Assembly (NCBI RefSeq): GCF_000246855.1
Contig: NC_016609.1
Span: 744,001-808,000 of the forward strand
DNA from: Niastella koreensis GR20-10
GTDB lineage: Bacteria; Bacteroidota; Bacteroidia; Chitinophagales; Chitinophagaceae
DNA: 64,000 nucleotides
Direction: 5' to 3'
Part shown: in pieces, positions 35,303 through 44,343 of the stretch
Position numbering within the stretch: the stretch's first letter is position 1
How the letters are laid out: every line of letters starts with the position of its first letter
Made by a program: the position numbers and the translations under genes
Notes under the pieces: model-generated
Told to the model about the DNA's origin: nothing
Databases searched by the model: none
What the model saw: only the letters and a program-made list of their open reading frames with translations

Positions 35303-36103
35303 TTACTGGTGTGGATTCTCTTTAAAAAATCTGACTACCGCCGTGTCAGCATCCGCCGGAAAAATATGTGCACCCGGATGCGTATAAACCACTACCGGTG
35401 TTTTTAAAGAAGAAGGATAAAGCACGGCGAATTTACTATATGGCTGTCCCTGCGTACTGCATTTATTCAATGTAAACAACCAGTCGATCTGTTTTTTCTG
35501 CCACGCTGTTTTTACCAGCTGATCGTTCTCACCCATAATATGCATAACCGGTTTGGGCTTCAGCTGATCGTTGAAGCGAAAAGCTACTGCTGCCGATGGC
35601 GCTACTGCTGCAAAGTCATCATTGCGCATGGCCCACAGCAGATAGGTGAAGCTGCCGCCATTAGAGTGACCGGTAGCATAAATATGTTTTTTATCTACTT
35701 TATAATCCGTAGTTAAACTCCGCAGTATCTCATCAAAGAAGTGAATATCCCGGTCATTCTGATCGCCCGGCGTTTGCTGCCAGCCGGGAAAATTCCCTTC
35801 CCGATCTACTAACTGTCCAGGTGTTTTTAAGCCTTGCGGCGACACCACAATAGCTTCAGGCCACAGGCTGGTGAAATTATGGTACTTAAAAATTTCTTTC
35901 ATATTACCGCCATGCCCGTGAAAAAGGAAGATCACCGGCGTAGGGCTGCTTTTTGCTGAAGCGGGAATGTAAATCATTGCCTCCCTGGTAACCCCGTCTA
36001 CAGTCCACTGCCTGGTAATTGTTTGGGAAGATTGTCCCTGAGCGCGGTAAAAGCCAACGCTTATTAGGGATAAAATTAATGTGAGTGTGATGATCCGGTT
36101 CAT
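35303..36103 (-). CDS. Exported PHB-depolymerase/LpqC-like esterase
   Basis: From ATG 36103 the protein has 266 residues: a signal peptide (IITLTLILSLISVGFYRAQG) and an alpha/beta-hydrolase with oxyanion segment FLFHGHGGN, nucleophile motif GHSNGGSF and late His in HPGAHIFPADAD. This is the carbohydrate-esterase-1/poly(3-hydroxybutyrate)-depolymerase-like group; feruloyl or acetyl ester cleavage is the likely activity. In-frame ATG 36115 and TTG 36127 are also possible starts, but a -7 box at 36132-36125 would leave almost no leader for them. Confidence 0.82.
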   Translation of the reverse strand: MNRIITLTLILSLISVGFYRAQGQSSQTITRQWTVDGVTREAMIYIPASAKSSPTPVIFLFHGHGGNMKEIFKYHNFTSLWPEAIVVSPQGLKTPGQLVDREGNFPGWQQTPGDQNDRDIHFFDEILRSLTTDYKVDKKHIYATGHSNGGSFTYLLWAMRNDDFAAVAPSAAVAFRFNDQLKPKPVMHIMGENDQLVKTAWQKKQIDWLFTLNKCSTQGQPYSKFAVLYPSSLKTPVVVYTHPGAHIFPADADTAVVRFFKENPHQ

Positions 36104-36124
36104 AGATCTGAGCATTGAATATTG

Positions 36125-36132
36125 CAAACTTA
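36125..36132 (-). promoter_or_regulatory. -7 promoter box (TAAGTTTG) of the esterase gene
   Basis: On the minus strand this is a perfect TAnnTTTG match, ending 22 bp before ATG 36103. Transcription would begin near 36118, favouring the 36103 start over 36115 or 36127. Confidence 0.5.
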
Positions 36133-36247
36133 GGATCTTTCGTGGTATATATAGTTAATGATATCTTTAACGCATTGCGGTACTGTTAATAATTATTAAA
36201 TACCCGGTGAGGGTATTTCATTCCTACCAAAAGAAGTGTATTTTAAA

Positions 36248-36705
36248 ATGGAGACCGTGGCCGAACCCTGGGATACTATTGAAGGCTATACGGCGAAAAC
36301 AGGATTTATTGACAAAACCGGAAAATCAATACAACAAAAAACAACATTTACTTCAATGCCTCGGACAGCCGTTTGTACATGACTGTACAGGCCAAGAACC
36401 CCCAGGGGGAATGGAAAGACATAGAATATTTACCCCGTAGCTTTTGCGGTAACAGTTACCACATATTAACGCTGGAGCCAAACTGGTACTGGAAATTCCT
36501 TACCCCGGTTTATGAAGGGGATTTTAAAACAACACTTCGTATAGAGCTGACTTACATTGACCCAAAAGATAAAGCTGAATATTTCAGACAAAGAAAACAG
36601 CTTACCCTTTACAGCAATGAATACAAGGGCAGCATCAATCCCGGGCAATTCTGGCGTAAAGAAGGCTATTCCCCCGGAAATATAATGGACCCGTATTTTG
36701 ATTGA
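36248..36705 (+). pseudogene. Frameshifted hypothetical gene
   Basis: From ATG 36248 one frame reads ETVAEPWDTIEGYTAKTG and DKTGKSIQQK, then runs into meaningless sequence and a stop. The next frame takes over exactly there with NIYFNASDSRLYMTVQAKN and continues smoothly to PGNIMDPYFD (stop 36705). The change falls in an A6 run at 36335-36340; one extra A would join both parts into a ~152-residue soluble protein. It is either a true one-base deletion, a sequencing error or, less likely, programmed slippage. No function is recognised. Confidence 0.65.
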
Positions 36706-36710
36706 TGACC

Positions 36711-38663
36711 TTAAATTCGTTTTAAATGCATCTCGGGAACCGGTGAAACCATCAGCGGAAATTTTTCAACCGTTAAATTCGCGGGGTCTAATCCAAATCC
36801 TCTTGCCTCTGATAAACTTATTTTTTTCAACCGGAAATAAAAATCCATGATCATACGCTCTGCCATCGGCAATTCATTGTCGGAGCTTAAATATTTTTCC
36901 ATTACAATGAAATGAATATCGCCGGTGGGGTTGTGTTTGTACATAGCATCATAACCCCCTGAAATGACTACCTCTTTGTTGGTAATCAATTCTGCTATGA
37001 TATAACGGAACATCAAATGTACATCGGGATCGATGCGGAATCCCAGTCGTAACTCAATCCGGATGATGCTGTTCGGTATCACATGGGTCACTTCGTATTC
37101 CCTTCTATACGGATCATCGGTAGTATGTACGTGTACAAACCAATAAATATCGGCCCGTTTAGGCGCTTTGGCCAATATGGAATGTACGATCTTATGCTCT
37201 ACTTCTTTGCGGTTGTCGGAACTTGTTAAGTAAACAAGATGGTTTGTATATTTTGGAATGGAGCGGTCGCGGCTTATTGAATGGATCATGGGGATATAGT
37301 CTTCCAAACGAACCAGTTCAACATACCGGTTCTTGATCTTCCTGGCCCGGTACCAGATATACATTACGCCGATAATGCCAACTTCAAATACCAGGAACAT
37401 CCATCTTTGTTTGATCTTGGCAACATTGGCAATAAAGAAAGAGATCTCTACTGTTAGAAACACCATTAATACCACGCTGATTATTACTGCATGCCATTTC
37501 TTATGGAACTTCATATAGTAAAACATCAGGATGGTGGTCATCAGCATGGCGATGGTAATGGAAAATCCATAAGCGGCTTCCATATGGCTCGACTCTCTGA
37601 AATACAGCATTACGGCAATACATCCAAACCATAAGATCCAGTTGATGCTTGGAATATAGATCTGGCCACGGATATTGGTTGGATATTTCACTTTTATCTT
37701 TGGCCAGAAGATCAACCGCATGGCTTCGTTGATGAGGGTGAATGATCCGCTTATCAATGCCTGACTGGCTATAATTGTAGCTGCCGTTGAAATAATGATA
37801 CCAATAAGCAGGAAGGAGTGTGGCATGATCTCGTAAAAAGGATTCAGGTCGTTCAATGAAGGTTTTCCACGAAGCAATACCCACGCACCCTGACCAAAAT
37901 AGTTGAGCAGTAAAGTGGTTTTTACAAAGATCCAGCTCACCTGGATATTCCTTTTTCCGCAGTGCCCCAGATCGGAGTATAACGCTTCCGCCCCGGTAGT
38001 ACATAGAAATACCGCCCCCAGTAACCAGAAACCATTGGGGTAATGCACCAGCAAGTTGTATGCATACACCGGGTTTATTGCTTTTAAGATCTGCGGATAA
38101 TGCGCTATCTGGCTGATACCTAAAACGCCAATCATCGTAAACCAGATGAGCATCATGGGGCCAAATGCGCTGCCCACTACCTTGGTGCCAAATTGCTGAA
38201 AGAAAAAGAGAATAGATATAATACCTATAATAATACTGACCGTCAGTGTATTTCCGGGTACAATATATTTTTCCAGACCCGATACGCCGTTCAGTCCTTC
38301 GATGGCAGATGAGACTGAAATAGGCGGGGTAATAATGCCATCGGCCAATAAAGTACCGGCGCCTATAATGGCGGGCAAAAATAACCAGTGACGATACCGG
38401 CGTACCAATGCAAATAAGGAGAAGATACCACCTTCCCCGCGGTTATCGGCCTGCAGGGTAAGTAAGATATACTTGAATGTGGTTTGTAAAGTGAGGGTCC
38501 ATAAAACGCACGACAGTCCGCCGTAGATCAGTTCGTCGGTTATTGGCCGGCTTCCTATTATGCTCTTCAATACATAGAGGGGCGACGTGCCAATGTCGCC
38601 ATAAATGATTCCCAAAGTAATTAACAGGCCTGCCAGGGATACCTTATTCAATTGTTTGCTCAC
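36711..38663 (-). CDS. kup: KUP-family potassium uptake protein
   Basis: The 650-residue protein has the KUP/HAK signature at the N-terminus (LGIIYGDIGTSPLYVLKSI), about twelve hydrophobic helices over residues 8-430, and a soluble C-terminal domain (residues ~440-650) as usual. It brings K+ into the cell in symport with protons. The start is GTG at 38663; no ATG lies in frame upstream. A terminator-like hairpin (38842-38874) and a possible 18-codon leader frame lie 180-280 bp upstream on the same strand, hinting at attenuation. Confidence 0.93.
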   Translation of the reverse strand: MSKQLNKVSLAGLLITLGIIYGDIGTSPLYVLKSIIGSRPITDELIYGGLSCVLWTLTLQTTFKYILLTLQADNRGEGGIFSLFALVRRYRHWLFLPAIIGAGTLLADGIITPPISVSSAIEGLNGVSGLEKYIVPGNTLTVSIIIGIISILFFFQQFGTKVVGSAFGPMMLIWFTMIGVLGISQIAHYPQILKAINPVYAYNLLVHYPNGFWLLGAVFLCTTGAEALYSDLGHCGKRNIQVSWIFVKTTLLLNYFGQGAWVLLRGKPSLNDLNPFYEIMPHSFLLIGIIISTAATIIASQALISGSFTLINEAMRLIFWPKIKVKYPTNIRGQIYIPSINWILWFGCIAVMLYFRESSHMEAAYGFSITIAMLMTTILMFYYMKFHKKWHAVIISVVLMVFLTVEISFFIANVAKIKQRWMFLVFEVGIIGVMYIWYRARKIKNRYVELVRLEDYIPMIHSISRDRSIPKYTNHLVYLTSSDNRKEVEHKIVHSILAKAPKRADIYWFVHVHTTDDPYRREYEVTHVIPNSIIRIELRLGFRIDPDVHLMFRYIIAELITNKEVVISGGYDAMYKHNPTGDIHFIVMEKYLSSDNELPMAERMIMDFYFRLKKISLSEARGFGLDPANLTVEKFPLMVSPVPEMHLKRI

Positions 38664-38841
38664 AGCAGTACGTGAATGTTGATTATAAATGTTATTTGAA
38701 CAATAGTTCGGGTTGCTTATACACAGCGCCCCCCGGCTGGAAGGCCAATTATGTGCCGTACAAGATGTAAGTCAGAAAAAATAAGCTGAATGCAGACCTG
38801 TAGCAGGTTTTCGGCGAATAGAAATTTCCAGGGGCAATTGG

Positions 38842-38874
38842 CAAAAAAGAAAAACCCTTCCAAAATGGAAGGGT
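38842..38874 (-). terminator. Minus-strand terminator hairpin in the kup leader region
   Basis: ACCCTTCCA (38854-38862) and TGGAAGGGT (38866-38874) pair perfectly over 9 bp with a 3-nt loop. On the minus strand TTTTC and TTTTTT follow. No minus-strand gene precedes it, since it lies between divergent genes, so it either ends a small RNA or attenuates kup. A second, imperfect copy of the 5' arm lies just upstream (38875-38900). Confidence 0.65.
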
Positions 38875-39066
38875 GATTTTTCAAAATGGAAAGGTTTTTC
38901 TTTTAATGCAGGGAATAAGGCAATTGGGTATACTGAGCGGTAATTTGTAAAAAGTACATCTTTTGTGTATCAAAAGTTTTAATATTTGCGTTGAAAGACG
39001 TTGATATAAAACCTTAAGAAGCAGATCAATAACTTATTAGAAAAATTCTACAACTAACCGCATTCT

Positions 39067-42000
39067 ATGTTTTCATTTCGTACCCCGCCGGTACTGTATC
39101 TTCTTTTATTCCTGTTATCGGCTAACTGCAGTTTTGCTGTCATTCGTTATGTAAATATTAATAATCCCACTCCAGGCGCCGGCACCAGCTGGGCAACTGC
39201 TTATAATGACCTGAACCTGGCGTTGGCGGCGTCCACATTCCCGGCGCATTACGGCGACACCATATGGGTGGCGCAGGGCACCTACAAACCAACTACTACC
39301 AACAACAGGTCTGCTACATTTCTATGTACATTCGGTTATAGTGTTTATGGTGGATTTAATGGAACCGAAACGGCATTTTCCCAGCGGAATCCAAAAGTGA
39401 ATGTTACTATCCTTAGCGGCGACATTGGCATAACTGGTAGTGCCAGCGATAATTCGTATCACGTGGTAACCTTACAGGGATTCCAGGGCGGCCGGGATTT
39501 CGATGGATTTACCATTCGTGATGGCAATGCCAATGCCGGTTATCCGGGCAGCACCACGCAGCAACCCGATAACTCGGGTGGCGGCATATTGGAACTGGCT
39601 TTGGCGAGCGATATCAGCTATGCTGATTTGAGTAATGATATAATCACAAACAACTTCGCGGTATACGGCGGTGGCTTTTGCTCTTATGGGGATGGAACCA
39701 GCGCCCAGTCTTTTTTTCATTTAACCCGGCTCCTGTTTAATAACAATACCGCTTTATTCGGTGGTGCAGTTGGCGCAGTGACGATGAACAACGACTGGGG
39801 AATGCCGGATATGCAGAATTGTATTTTTACCAACAACAACAGTCTTACGGGACAAGGGTCGGTATTTGCAAACCTGGCAGATAACCCTTATACCGGCGGG
39901 GTGTCGTCTACCATGGATAACTGTACGCTTTACGATAATCCGGCGCCGGTGGTTTTTAACCAACCAGTTGGTGCAGCTGTTAGTAATGTGAGATTAACCA
40001 ACATTATTATCTGGAAATCGGGAGCAGCCTATCCGGGACCGCTGGATGCGGGACCTTCTATTTTTTACAGTTACTGCGATCTGGATTTGGTAACGCCGCC
40101 TGTTAGTGGCAATGCCAATATCGATGCCGATCCGCTTTTCGTGAATGCGGCCGGGAATGATTTTCATTTAATGCCTTGCAGTCCGGCGGTTGATAAGGGA
40201 TATCCCGTTTTTCAGTTGACTACCGATTATGAAAGTAATATACGTCCCCAGGGAGCAGCGATGGATATGGGGGCTTATGAAACAGCGGGAGGCGGTGCGG
40301 CAGCTGCGCCAACTGCTACATCACCTAGTTATTGTCAAAATGCTACTGCCACTGCCCTAACAGCAACCGGCAGCAACCTGCAATGGTATACGGTGGCTGC
40401 CAATGGTGCCGGTAGTGCAACAGCGCCGGTGCCTTCCACCGCTTCCGCAGGCACCACTACCTGGTATGTGACCCAAACGCCGGCGGGCAGTTGCGAAAGC
40501 ACCCGCACGCCTGTAACGGTTACTATCAAAAGCGCATCAGCAGCACCAACTGCCACCTCTCCAACTTATTGTCAGAATGCAACAGCTACTGCTTTAACAG
40601 CAACCGGCAGCAATCTGCAATGGTATACAGTGGCCATCAATGGTACTGGTAATGCAACAGCCCCGGTACCTTCTACTGCATCGGCAGGCACCACCACCTG
40701 GTATGTAACCCAAACCCCGGCGGGCAGTTGTGAAAGCGCCCGCACGCCTGTGACGGTTACCATACAGGGAATAGCAGCCGCACCTACTGCCACTTCACCC
40801 AGCTACTGTCAGAACACTACCGCTACTGCATTGACTGCAACGGGAAGCAATCTACAATGGTATACGGTGGCTGTCAATGGCACAGGCAGTTCAATAGCCC
40901 CGGTGCCTTCTACTTCATCGGCAGGCACCGCCACCTGGTATGTAAGCCAAACGCCGGCGGGCAGTTGTGAAAGTTCGAGAACACCCATTGTTGTTACAGT
41001 TGGTAGTACCGCTGCTGCGCCCACTGCCACCTCTCCAACTTATTGTCAAAATGCAACCGCTACTGCTTTAACAGCAACCGGCAGCAATTTGCAATGGTAT
41101 ACGGTGGCCATCAACGGAACAGGTAATTCAACAGCACCGGTGCCTTCCACTGCTTCCGCAGGCACCACCACCTGGTATGTAACCCAAACCCCGGCGGGCA
41201 GTTGTGAAAGCGCCCGCACGCCTGTTACCGTTACTGTTGGCAGCGCTGCGGCAGCACCAACAGCCACCTCGCCAACTTATTGCCAGAACACTACCGCCAC
41301 TGCTTTAACCGCAACCGGCAGCAATCTGCAATGGTATACGGTTGCCGTCAACGGTATCGGTAGTACAACAGCTCCCGTGCCATCAACCACTGCAGCAGGC
41401 ACCACCACCTGGTATGTAAGCCAAACCCCAACGGGTAGTTGCGAAAGTGCAAGAACGCCCATAACAGTTACCATCAATGGCCAGCCGGCTGCGCCAACAG
41501 CTACAGCGTCCGCGTATTGTCAGAATGATGCTGCGGTTGTTTTAACAGCCACAGGAACCAACTTGCTTTGGTATACTGTTGCTACGGGTGGAACCGGCAA
41601 TGGGGCGGCCCCAACACCTTCTACTGCTGCCGCAGGAACTATAAATTATTATGTTAGTCAAACCAGTGGCTGCGAAAGTTCCCGTACCCTTGTTACGATA
41701 ACGGTAAACGCGCTTCCCCAGGTTAGCATCAGTCCTGTAAACGGCCCGTTGTGTGTAGGCGGTTCTGCCACGCTGACTGCAAACGGTGCAGCAACGTACC
41801 AATGGAATCCCGCAACCGGACTATCCGATGCGGCCAGCAGCAATCCTGTTGTTACACTTAAAACCGATGTACAGTATACCGTTACCGGCACCGATAATAA
41901 TGGCTGTATTGCTACCGCGCAAATTTCATTAAAGCCGTCTATTGCCTGTACGGGATATAATGTCCCCGATGCCTTTACTCCGAATGGCGATGGGCATAAC

Positions 42001-42225
42001 GACATCTTCCGGGTGGCCACAGCTGATGTGCCGCAATCATTTCATATGATAATTTTCAACCGGTACGGCGGTAAAGTTTTTGAAACAAGTGATGTACAGG
42101 CCGGTTGGAATGGTTACATGGGCAGCAGCCCGGCTATGTCAGGCGCGTATGTGTATACTATCGCAATAAAAACATCCACCGGTACCGTAATCGAAAAGAA
42201 AGGAACTGTGCTGGTGATCAGATAG
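39067..42225 (+). CDS. Large T9SS-secreted adhesin with beta-helix and Ig-like repeats
   Basis: The 1052-residue protein has a signal peptide, then a parallel beta-helix domain (residues ~25-405: RYVNINNPTPGAGTSWATAY at entry, AMDMGAYETAGG at exit). Six tandem Ig-like repeats of 79 residues (the last of 77) follow, each with CQN(A/T)TATALTATGSNLQW and TTWYV(T/S)QTPAGSCES. A PKD-like domain (PQVSISPVNGPLCVGGSATL) comes next, and the last ~90 residues (DAFTPNGDGHNDIFRV, NRYGGKVFET) are a type B T9SS/gliding-motility C-terminal domain. It is probably a long surface fibre for adhesion, secreted by type IX secretion and attached to the cell or left in the matrix. Confidence 0.9.
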   Translation: MFSFRTPPVLYLLLFLLSANCSFAVIRYVNINNPTPGAGTSWATAYNDLNLALAASTFPAHYGDTIWVAQGTYKPTTTNNRSATFLCTFGYSVYGGFNGTETAFSQRNPKVNVTILSGDIGITGSASDNSYHVVTLQGFQGGRDFDGFTIRDGNANAGYPGSTTQQPDNSGGGILELALASDISYADLSNDIITNNFAVYGGGFCSYGDGTSAQSFFHLTRLLFNNNTALFGGAVGAVTMNNDWGMPDMQNCIFTNNNSLTGQGSVFANLADNPYTGGVSSTMDNCTLYDNPAPVVFNQPVGAAVSNVRLTNIIIWKSGAAYPGPLDAGPSIFYSYCDLDLVTPPVSGNANIDADPLFVNAAGNDFHLMPCSPAVDKGYPVFQLTTDYESNIRPQGAAMDMGAYETAGGGAAAAPTATSPSYCQNATATALTATGSNLQWYTVAANGAGSATAPVPSTASAGTTTWYVTQTPAGSCESTRTPVTVTIKSASAAPTATSPTYCQNATATALTATGSNLQWYTVAINGTGNATAPVPSTASAGTTTWYVTQTPAGSCESARTPVTVTIQGIAAAPTATSPSYCQNTTATALTATGSNLQWYTVAVNGTGSSIAPVPSTSSAGTATWYVSQTPAGSCESSRTPIVVTVGSTAAAPTATSPTYCQNATATALTATGSNLQWYTVAINGTGNSTAPVPSTASAGTTTWYVTQTPAGSCESARTPVTVTVGSAAAAPTATSPTYCQNTTATALTATGSNLQWYTVAVNGIGSTTAPVPSTTAAGTTTWYVSQTPTGSCESARTPITVTINGQPAAPTATASAYCQNDAAVVLTATGTNLLWYTVATGGTGNGAAPTPSTAAAGTINYYVSQTSGCESSRTLVTITVNALPQVSISPVNGPLCVGGSATLTANGAATYQWNPATGLSDAASSNPVVTLKTDVQYTVTGTDNNGCIATAQISLKPSIACTGYNVPDAFTPNGDGHNDIFRVATADVPQSFHMIIFNRYGGKVFETSDVQAGWNGYMGSSPAMSGAYVYTIAIKTSTGTVIEKKGTVLVIR
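40305..41724 (+). repeat. Tandem 237-bp coding repeats of the adhesin
   Basis: Five near-identical 237-bp units and one diverged ~231-bp unit encode the Ig-like repeats. Units 2 and 4 are the most alike, and the first five share long exact stretches, so copy number should change easily by recombination. The period is a multiple of three, so gain or loss keeps the frame. Confidence 0.85.
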
Positions 42226-42245
42226 TAAACTTTTTCAGGAAAGCA

Positions 42246-42286
42246 ACCGTCTCCGTATTTTTACATAAATAGGAGACGGTTTTTTA
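42246..42286 (+). terminator. Rho-independent terminator of the adhesin gene
   Basis: ACCGTCTCC (42246-42254) pairs with GGAGACGGT (42272-42280), followed by TTTTTT. The loop is 17 nt. Confidence 0.8.
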
Positions 42287-42363
42287 TTAAATACCACTTA
42301 TTCCCTGGCGGGAAGAACAGAAAAGATCCGCGGTGGAGGGTTAAATAAAACATCAGTGAGAAG

Positions 42364-42900
42364 GATAACTATACAATATCATTGATAATTACATTTCGTC
42401 CAGAGATAACTATGTTTTTTGGGGTAAATAAGTACAAAAGGGCAAATTAAAATTACTTTTTGTACGGGGATAGGTTAAAATCAGTTCCGATGGCTAACAT
42501 TTCATAAAAAATAGCGAATGATCCCCAATAAAAAGTGAGGTAGTGGCATTTAAAATTTACTTTCAGGAAAAAAAGGTGAGTTGCGGGCAAAAAGAGGTTA
42601 CAATTCCTGAAATAAAATTAAGTATGAAGAAAAACAGGTTATAGGTTAGTAAAAACATGTTACAACCTCGGAAAAAAAATTATCTCGGGGTGTTTTTATG
42701 TTATCGCCGGACAAAAAGTAGTTATCTCTCATAAAAAGTAATTATCTCGCATAAAAAATAGGTTATAACCGAAAAAAATAAATTATCTCCGGACGAAAAG
42801 TAAGTATCGCCCCCCAAAAAGTATGTATCTCCCGACGAAAAGTAATTATCGCCCCCCAAAAAGTAATTATCGCCTGGAAAAAGTAAATATCTTCCCCCTT
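42364..42900. repeat. Non-coding array of ~20-bp A-tract units in both orientations
   Basis: The 728-bp gap behind the adhesin contains no gene. From about 42669 to 42900 it consists of at least ten imperfect units of the form AAAAAGTAATTATC followed by GCCCCCC, TCCGGACG or TCGCAT; A-tract starts fall at 42713, 42733, 42753, 42772, 42796, 42816, 42838, 42858 and 42878. Inverted copies occur at 42384-42401, 42402-42424 and 42451-42472, and weaker copies in between. The ~20-bp spacing equals two helical turns, so the DNA should be curved. The array carries no open frame and is not a CRISPR. Confidence 0.7.
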
Positions 42901-42953
42901 GAATCGATTCATGAGAATTTTAACGATTATCTTAACCGGGATAAATGATTGTT

Positions 42954-43496
42954 CTATTTATTGGGGGTATAGATCAGTTGCACCACTCCCGATTTGAACA
43001 CTTTTGTTTCGGCCAGTGCCAGGTTGAGCCTGGCGGGTATATTAAACAAGGGTTTGCCTGCGCCTAATGCAGTTGGATGAACAGAGATCATATATTCATC
43101 CACCAGGCCGTTTTCAATAAAAGTAGTGATCAATTGGGCGCCTCCATAAAGCCAGATATCTTTTCCTGGTTGGTTCCTGATCTTTTCTATCGCAGTTACT
43201 ACATCAGTGCTGATAAAAGTGGCTTTATTATCCGCCCTTGGCTGGCTGGAGAAAACGAATTTTTCCTTAGACTGTATTGCTGAGTAGATCTGTTTCTCCA
43301 GATCCGATGCAGCTGCATCTGGCTGGTAATTGCCCCATAGATCATAACTCACCCGTCCATAAAAGATGGTATCGATAGCCTTCAGGAAACTGTCGAAATG
43401 CATATCCTCCTCCAGGATACACCAGTCCAACTCGCCATTGGCTCCTTCAATAAAGCCATCCAATGTAGTGGCTAAATTCAGTATTATTTTTCTCAT
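42954..43496 (-). CDS. Dihydrofolate reductase-like (RibD C-terminal domain) protein
   Basis: The 180-residue protein shows the family pattern: KIILNLATTLDGFIEGANGE at the start, DTIFYGRVSYDLWGNYQP, KDIWLYGGAQLITTFIENGL with the NADPH-binding glycines, and DEYMISVHPTALGAGKPLF. Members are NAD(P)H-dependent reductases of unknown substrate, often found in soil bacteria in many copies. A perfect -7 box lies 4 bp upstream of the ATG, so the mRNA should be nearly leaderless. Confidence 0.9.
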   Translation of the reverse strand: MRKIILNLATTLDGFIEGANGELDWCILEEDMHFDSFLKAIDTIFYGRVSYDLWGNYQPDAAASDLEKQIYSAIQSKEKFVFSSQPRADNKATFISTDVVTAIEKIRNQPGKDIWLYGGAQLITTFIENGLVDEYMISVHPTALGAGKPLFNIPARLNLALAETKVFKSGVVQLIYTPNK

Positions 43497-43500
43497 AGGG

Positions 43501-43508
43501 CAAAGGTA
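43501..43508 (-). promoter_or_regulatory. -7 promoter box (TACCTTTG) of the reductase gene
   Basis: On the minus strand the box is TACCTTTG, a perfect TAnnTTTG. It ends 4 bp before the ATG at 43496, implying a leaderless or nearly leaderless transcript. Confidence 0.55.
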
Positions 43509-43548
43509 ATATGCCGGGAGGGAGCAGGTTTGGAAAAATGCGACAAAA

Positions 43549-44283
43549 TTATAACAGGGAGGGGGGCAGGCCGGTATACCGCTTTATTTCATTGGACAAA
43601 TGCGCGTGGTCGTAATACCCATGTTCGATGGCAATATCCAGTAAGCTTTTGTGTTTTTTATTAAGGTTGATGTCGGCATAAGCATGCTGAAACCTGGTTA
43701 TGTTAATGAACTCTTTCGGGGTGATGCCTATATGTTTTTGAAAACTTCTTTCAAGTTGTCGCGGTGTAGTGAGCTTTTTTTTAGCCAGGGCATCTACAGT
43801 AATTTGTCCCCTGGCTGCTTTAATAGATTTTACAATTCCTGAAATGTCGTCTTTGGGAGGGGTGAGTCGCCTGAGAAAAAACACGTTCAATGCTGCAAAA
43901 GACAGGTCCTTCATTTTACTGGTATCCGGAGCCAGCTTTTTTTCCAGTTCCACTGTCTGCTCCGTAAATTCTGCCAATGGCAGGTTGTTATAAAATTGAG
44001 CGAAGGCCCCTGGTTTAAAGCACACGCCAATCAGGTGATGTTTCCCGTTAAGATATGTTTCTTTATAAGCCGTCATGGCGCCTACTAAATAAGACTTTCC
44101 AGGCTGCATGGTTACCAGGCCATTATCGGTCCTGCATTTTTCACCCAGATTCAATACAAGACCAGGGCTTCCATCCGGGAAGATCCGTTCTACATGCAGC
44201 TCGCTTCCGGCGCCTTCTATTGACCAAAAGCAGTCAATACAGGCAGCCAGTGCGGGATTTGGTATTACCTGTTTATAAATCAT
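43549..44283 (-). CDS. AraC-family transcriptional regulator
   Basis: The 244-residue protein has an N-terminal DUF6597-like domain (ALAACIDCFWSIEG, VERIFPDGSPGLVLNLGE, HHLIGVCFKPGAFAQFY) and two C-terminal helix-turn-helices (ALAKKKLTTPRQLERSFQKH and LLDIAIEHGYYDHAHLSNEI, ending KRYTGLPPS). It probably responds to a small molecule and may control the adjacent reductase or TonB-receptor genes, both on the same strand within ~60 bp. Confidence 0.9.
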   Translation of the reverse strand: MIYKQVIPNPALAACIDCFWSIEGAGSELHVERIFPDGSPGLVLNLGEKCRTDNGLVTMQPGKSYLVGAMTAYKETYLNGKHHLIGVCFKPGAFAQFYNNLPLAEFTEQTVELEKKLAPDTSKMKDLSFAALNVFFLRRLTPPKDDISGIVKSIKAARGQITVDALAKKKLTTPRQLERSFQKHIGITPKEFINITRFQHAYADINLNKKHKSLLDIAIEHGYYDHAHLSNEIKRYTGLPPSLL

Positions 44284-44343
44284 GATCCTTCACTGGTTTT
44301 AGCAGTACAAGGTCTGTCTTTTTCAGGCAATTTGCAGTTAAAT

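Noticed and set aside
36207-36440. 77-codon plus-strand frame starting with GTG
   Set aside because: Out of frame with both halves of the frameshifted gene; composition (Trp/Pro/Lys-rich, no domain) looks like a shadow.
40335-41477. Five antisense frames of 66-73 codons with equal spacing
   Set aside because: They are the complement of the 237-bp adhesin repeats and carry no ribosome-binding or protein-family signal.
42669-42900. CRISPR array
   Set aside because: The repeats are short, imperfect and contiguous with no unique 30-40-bp spacers, and no cas gene is present.
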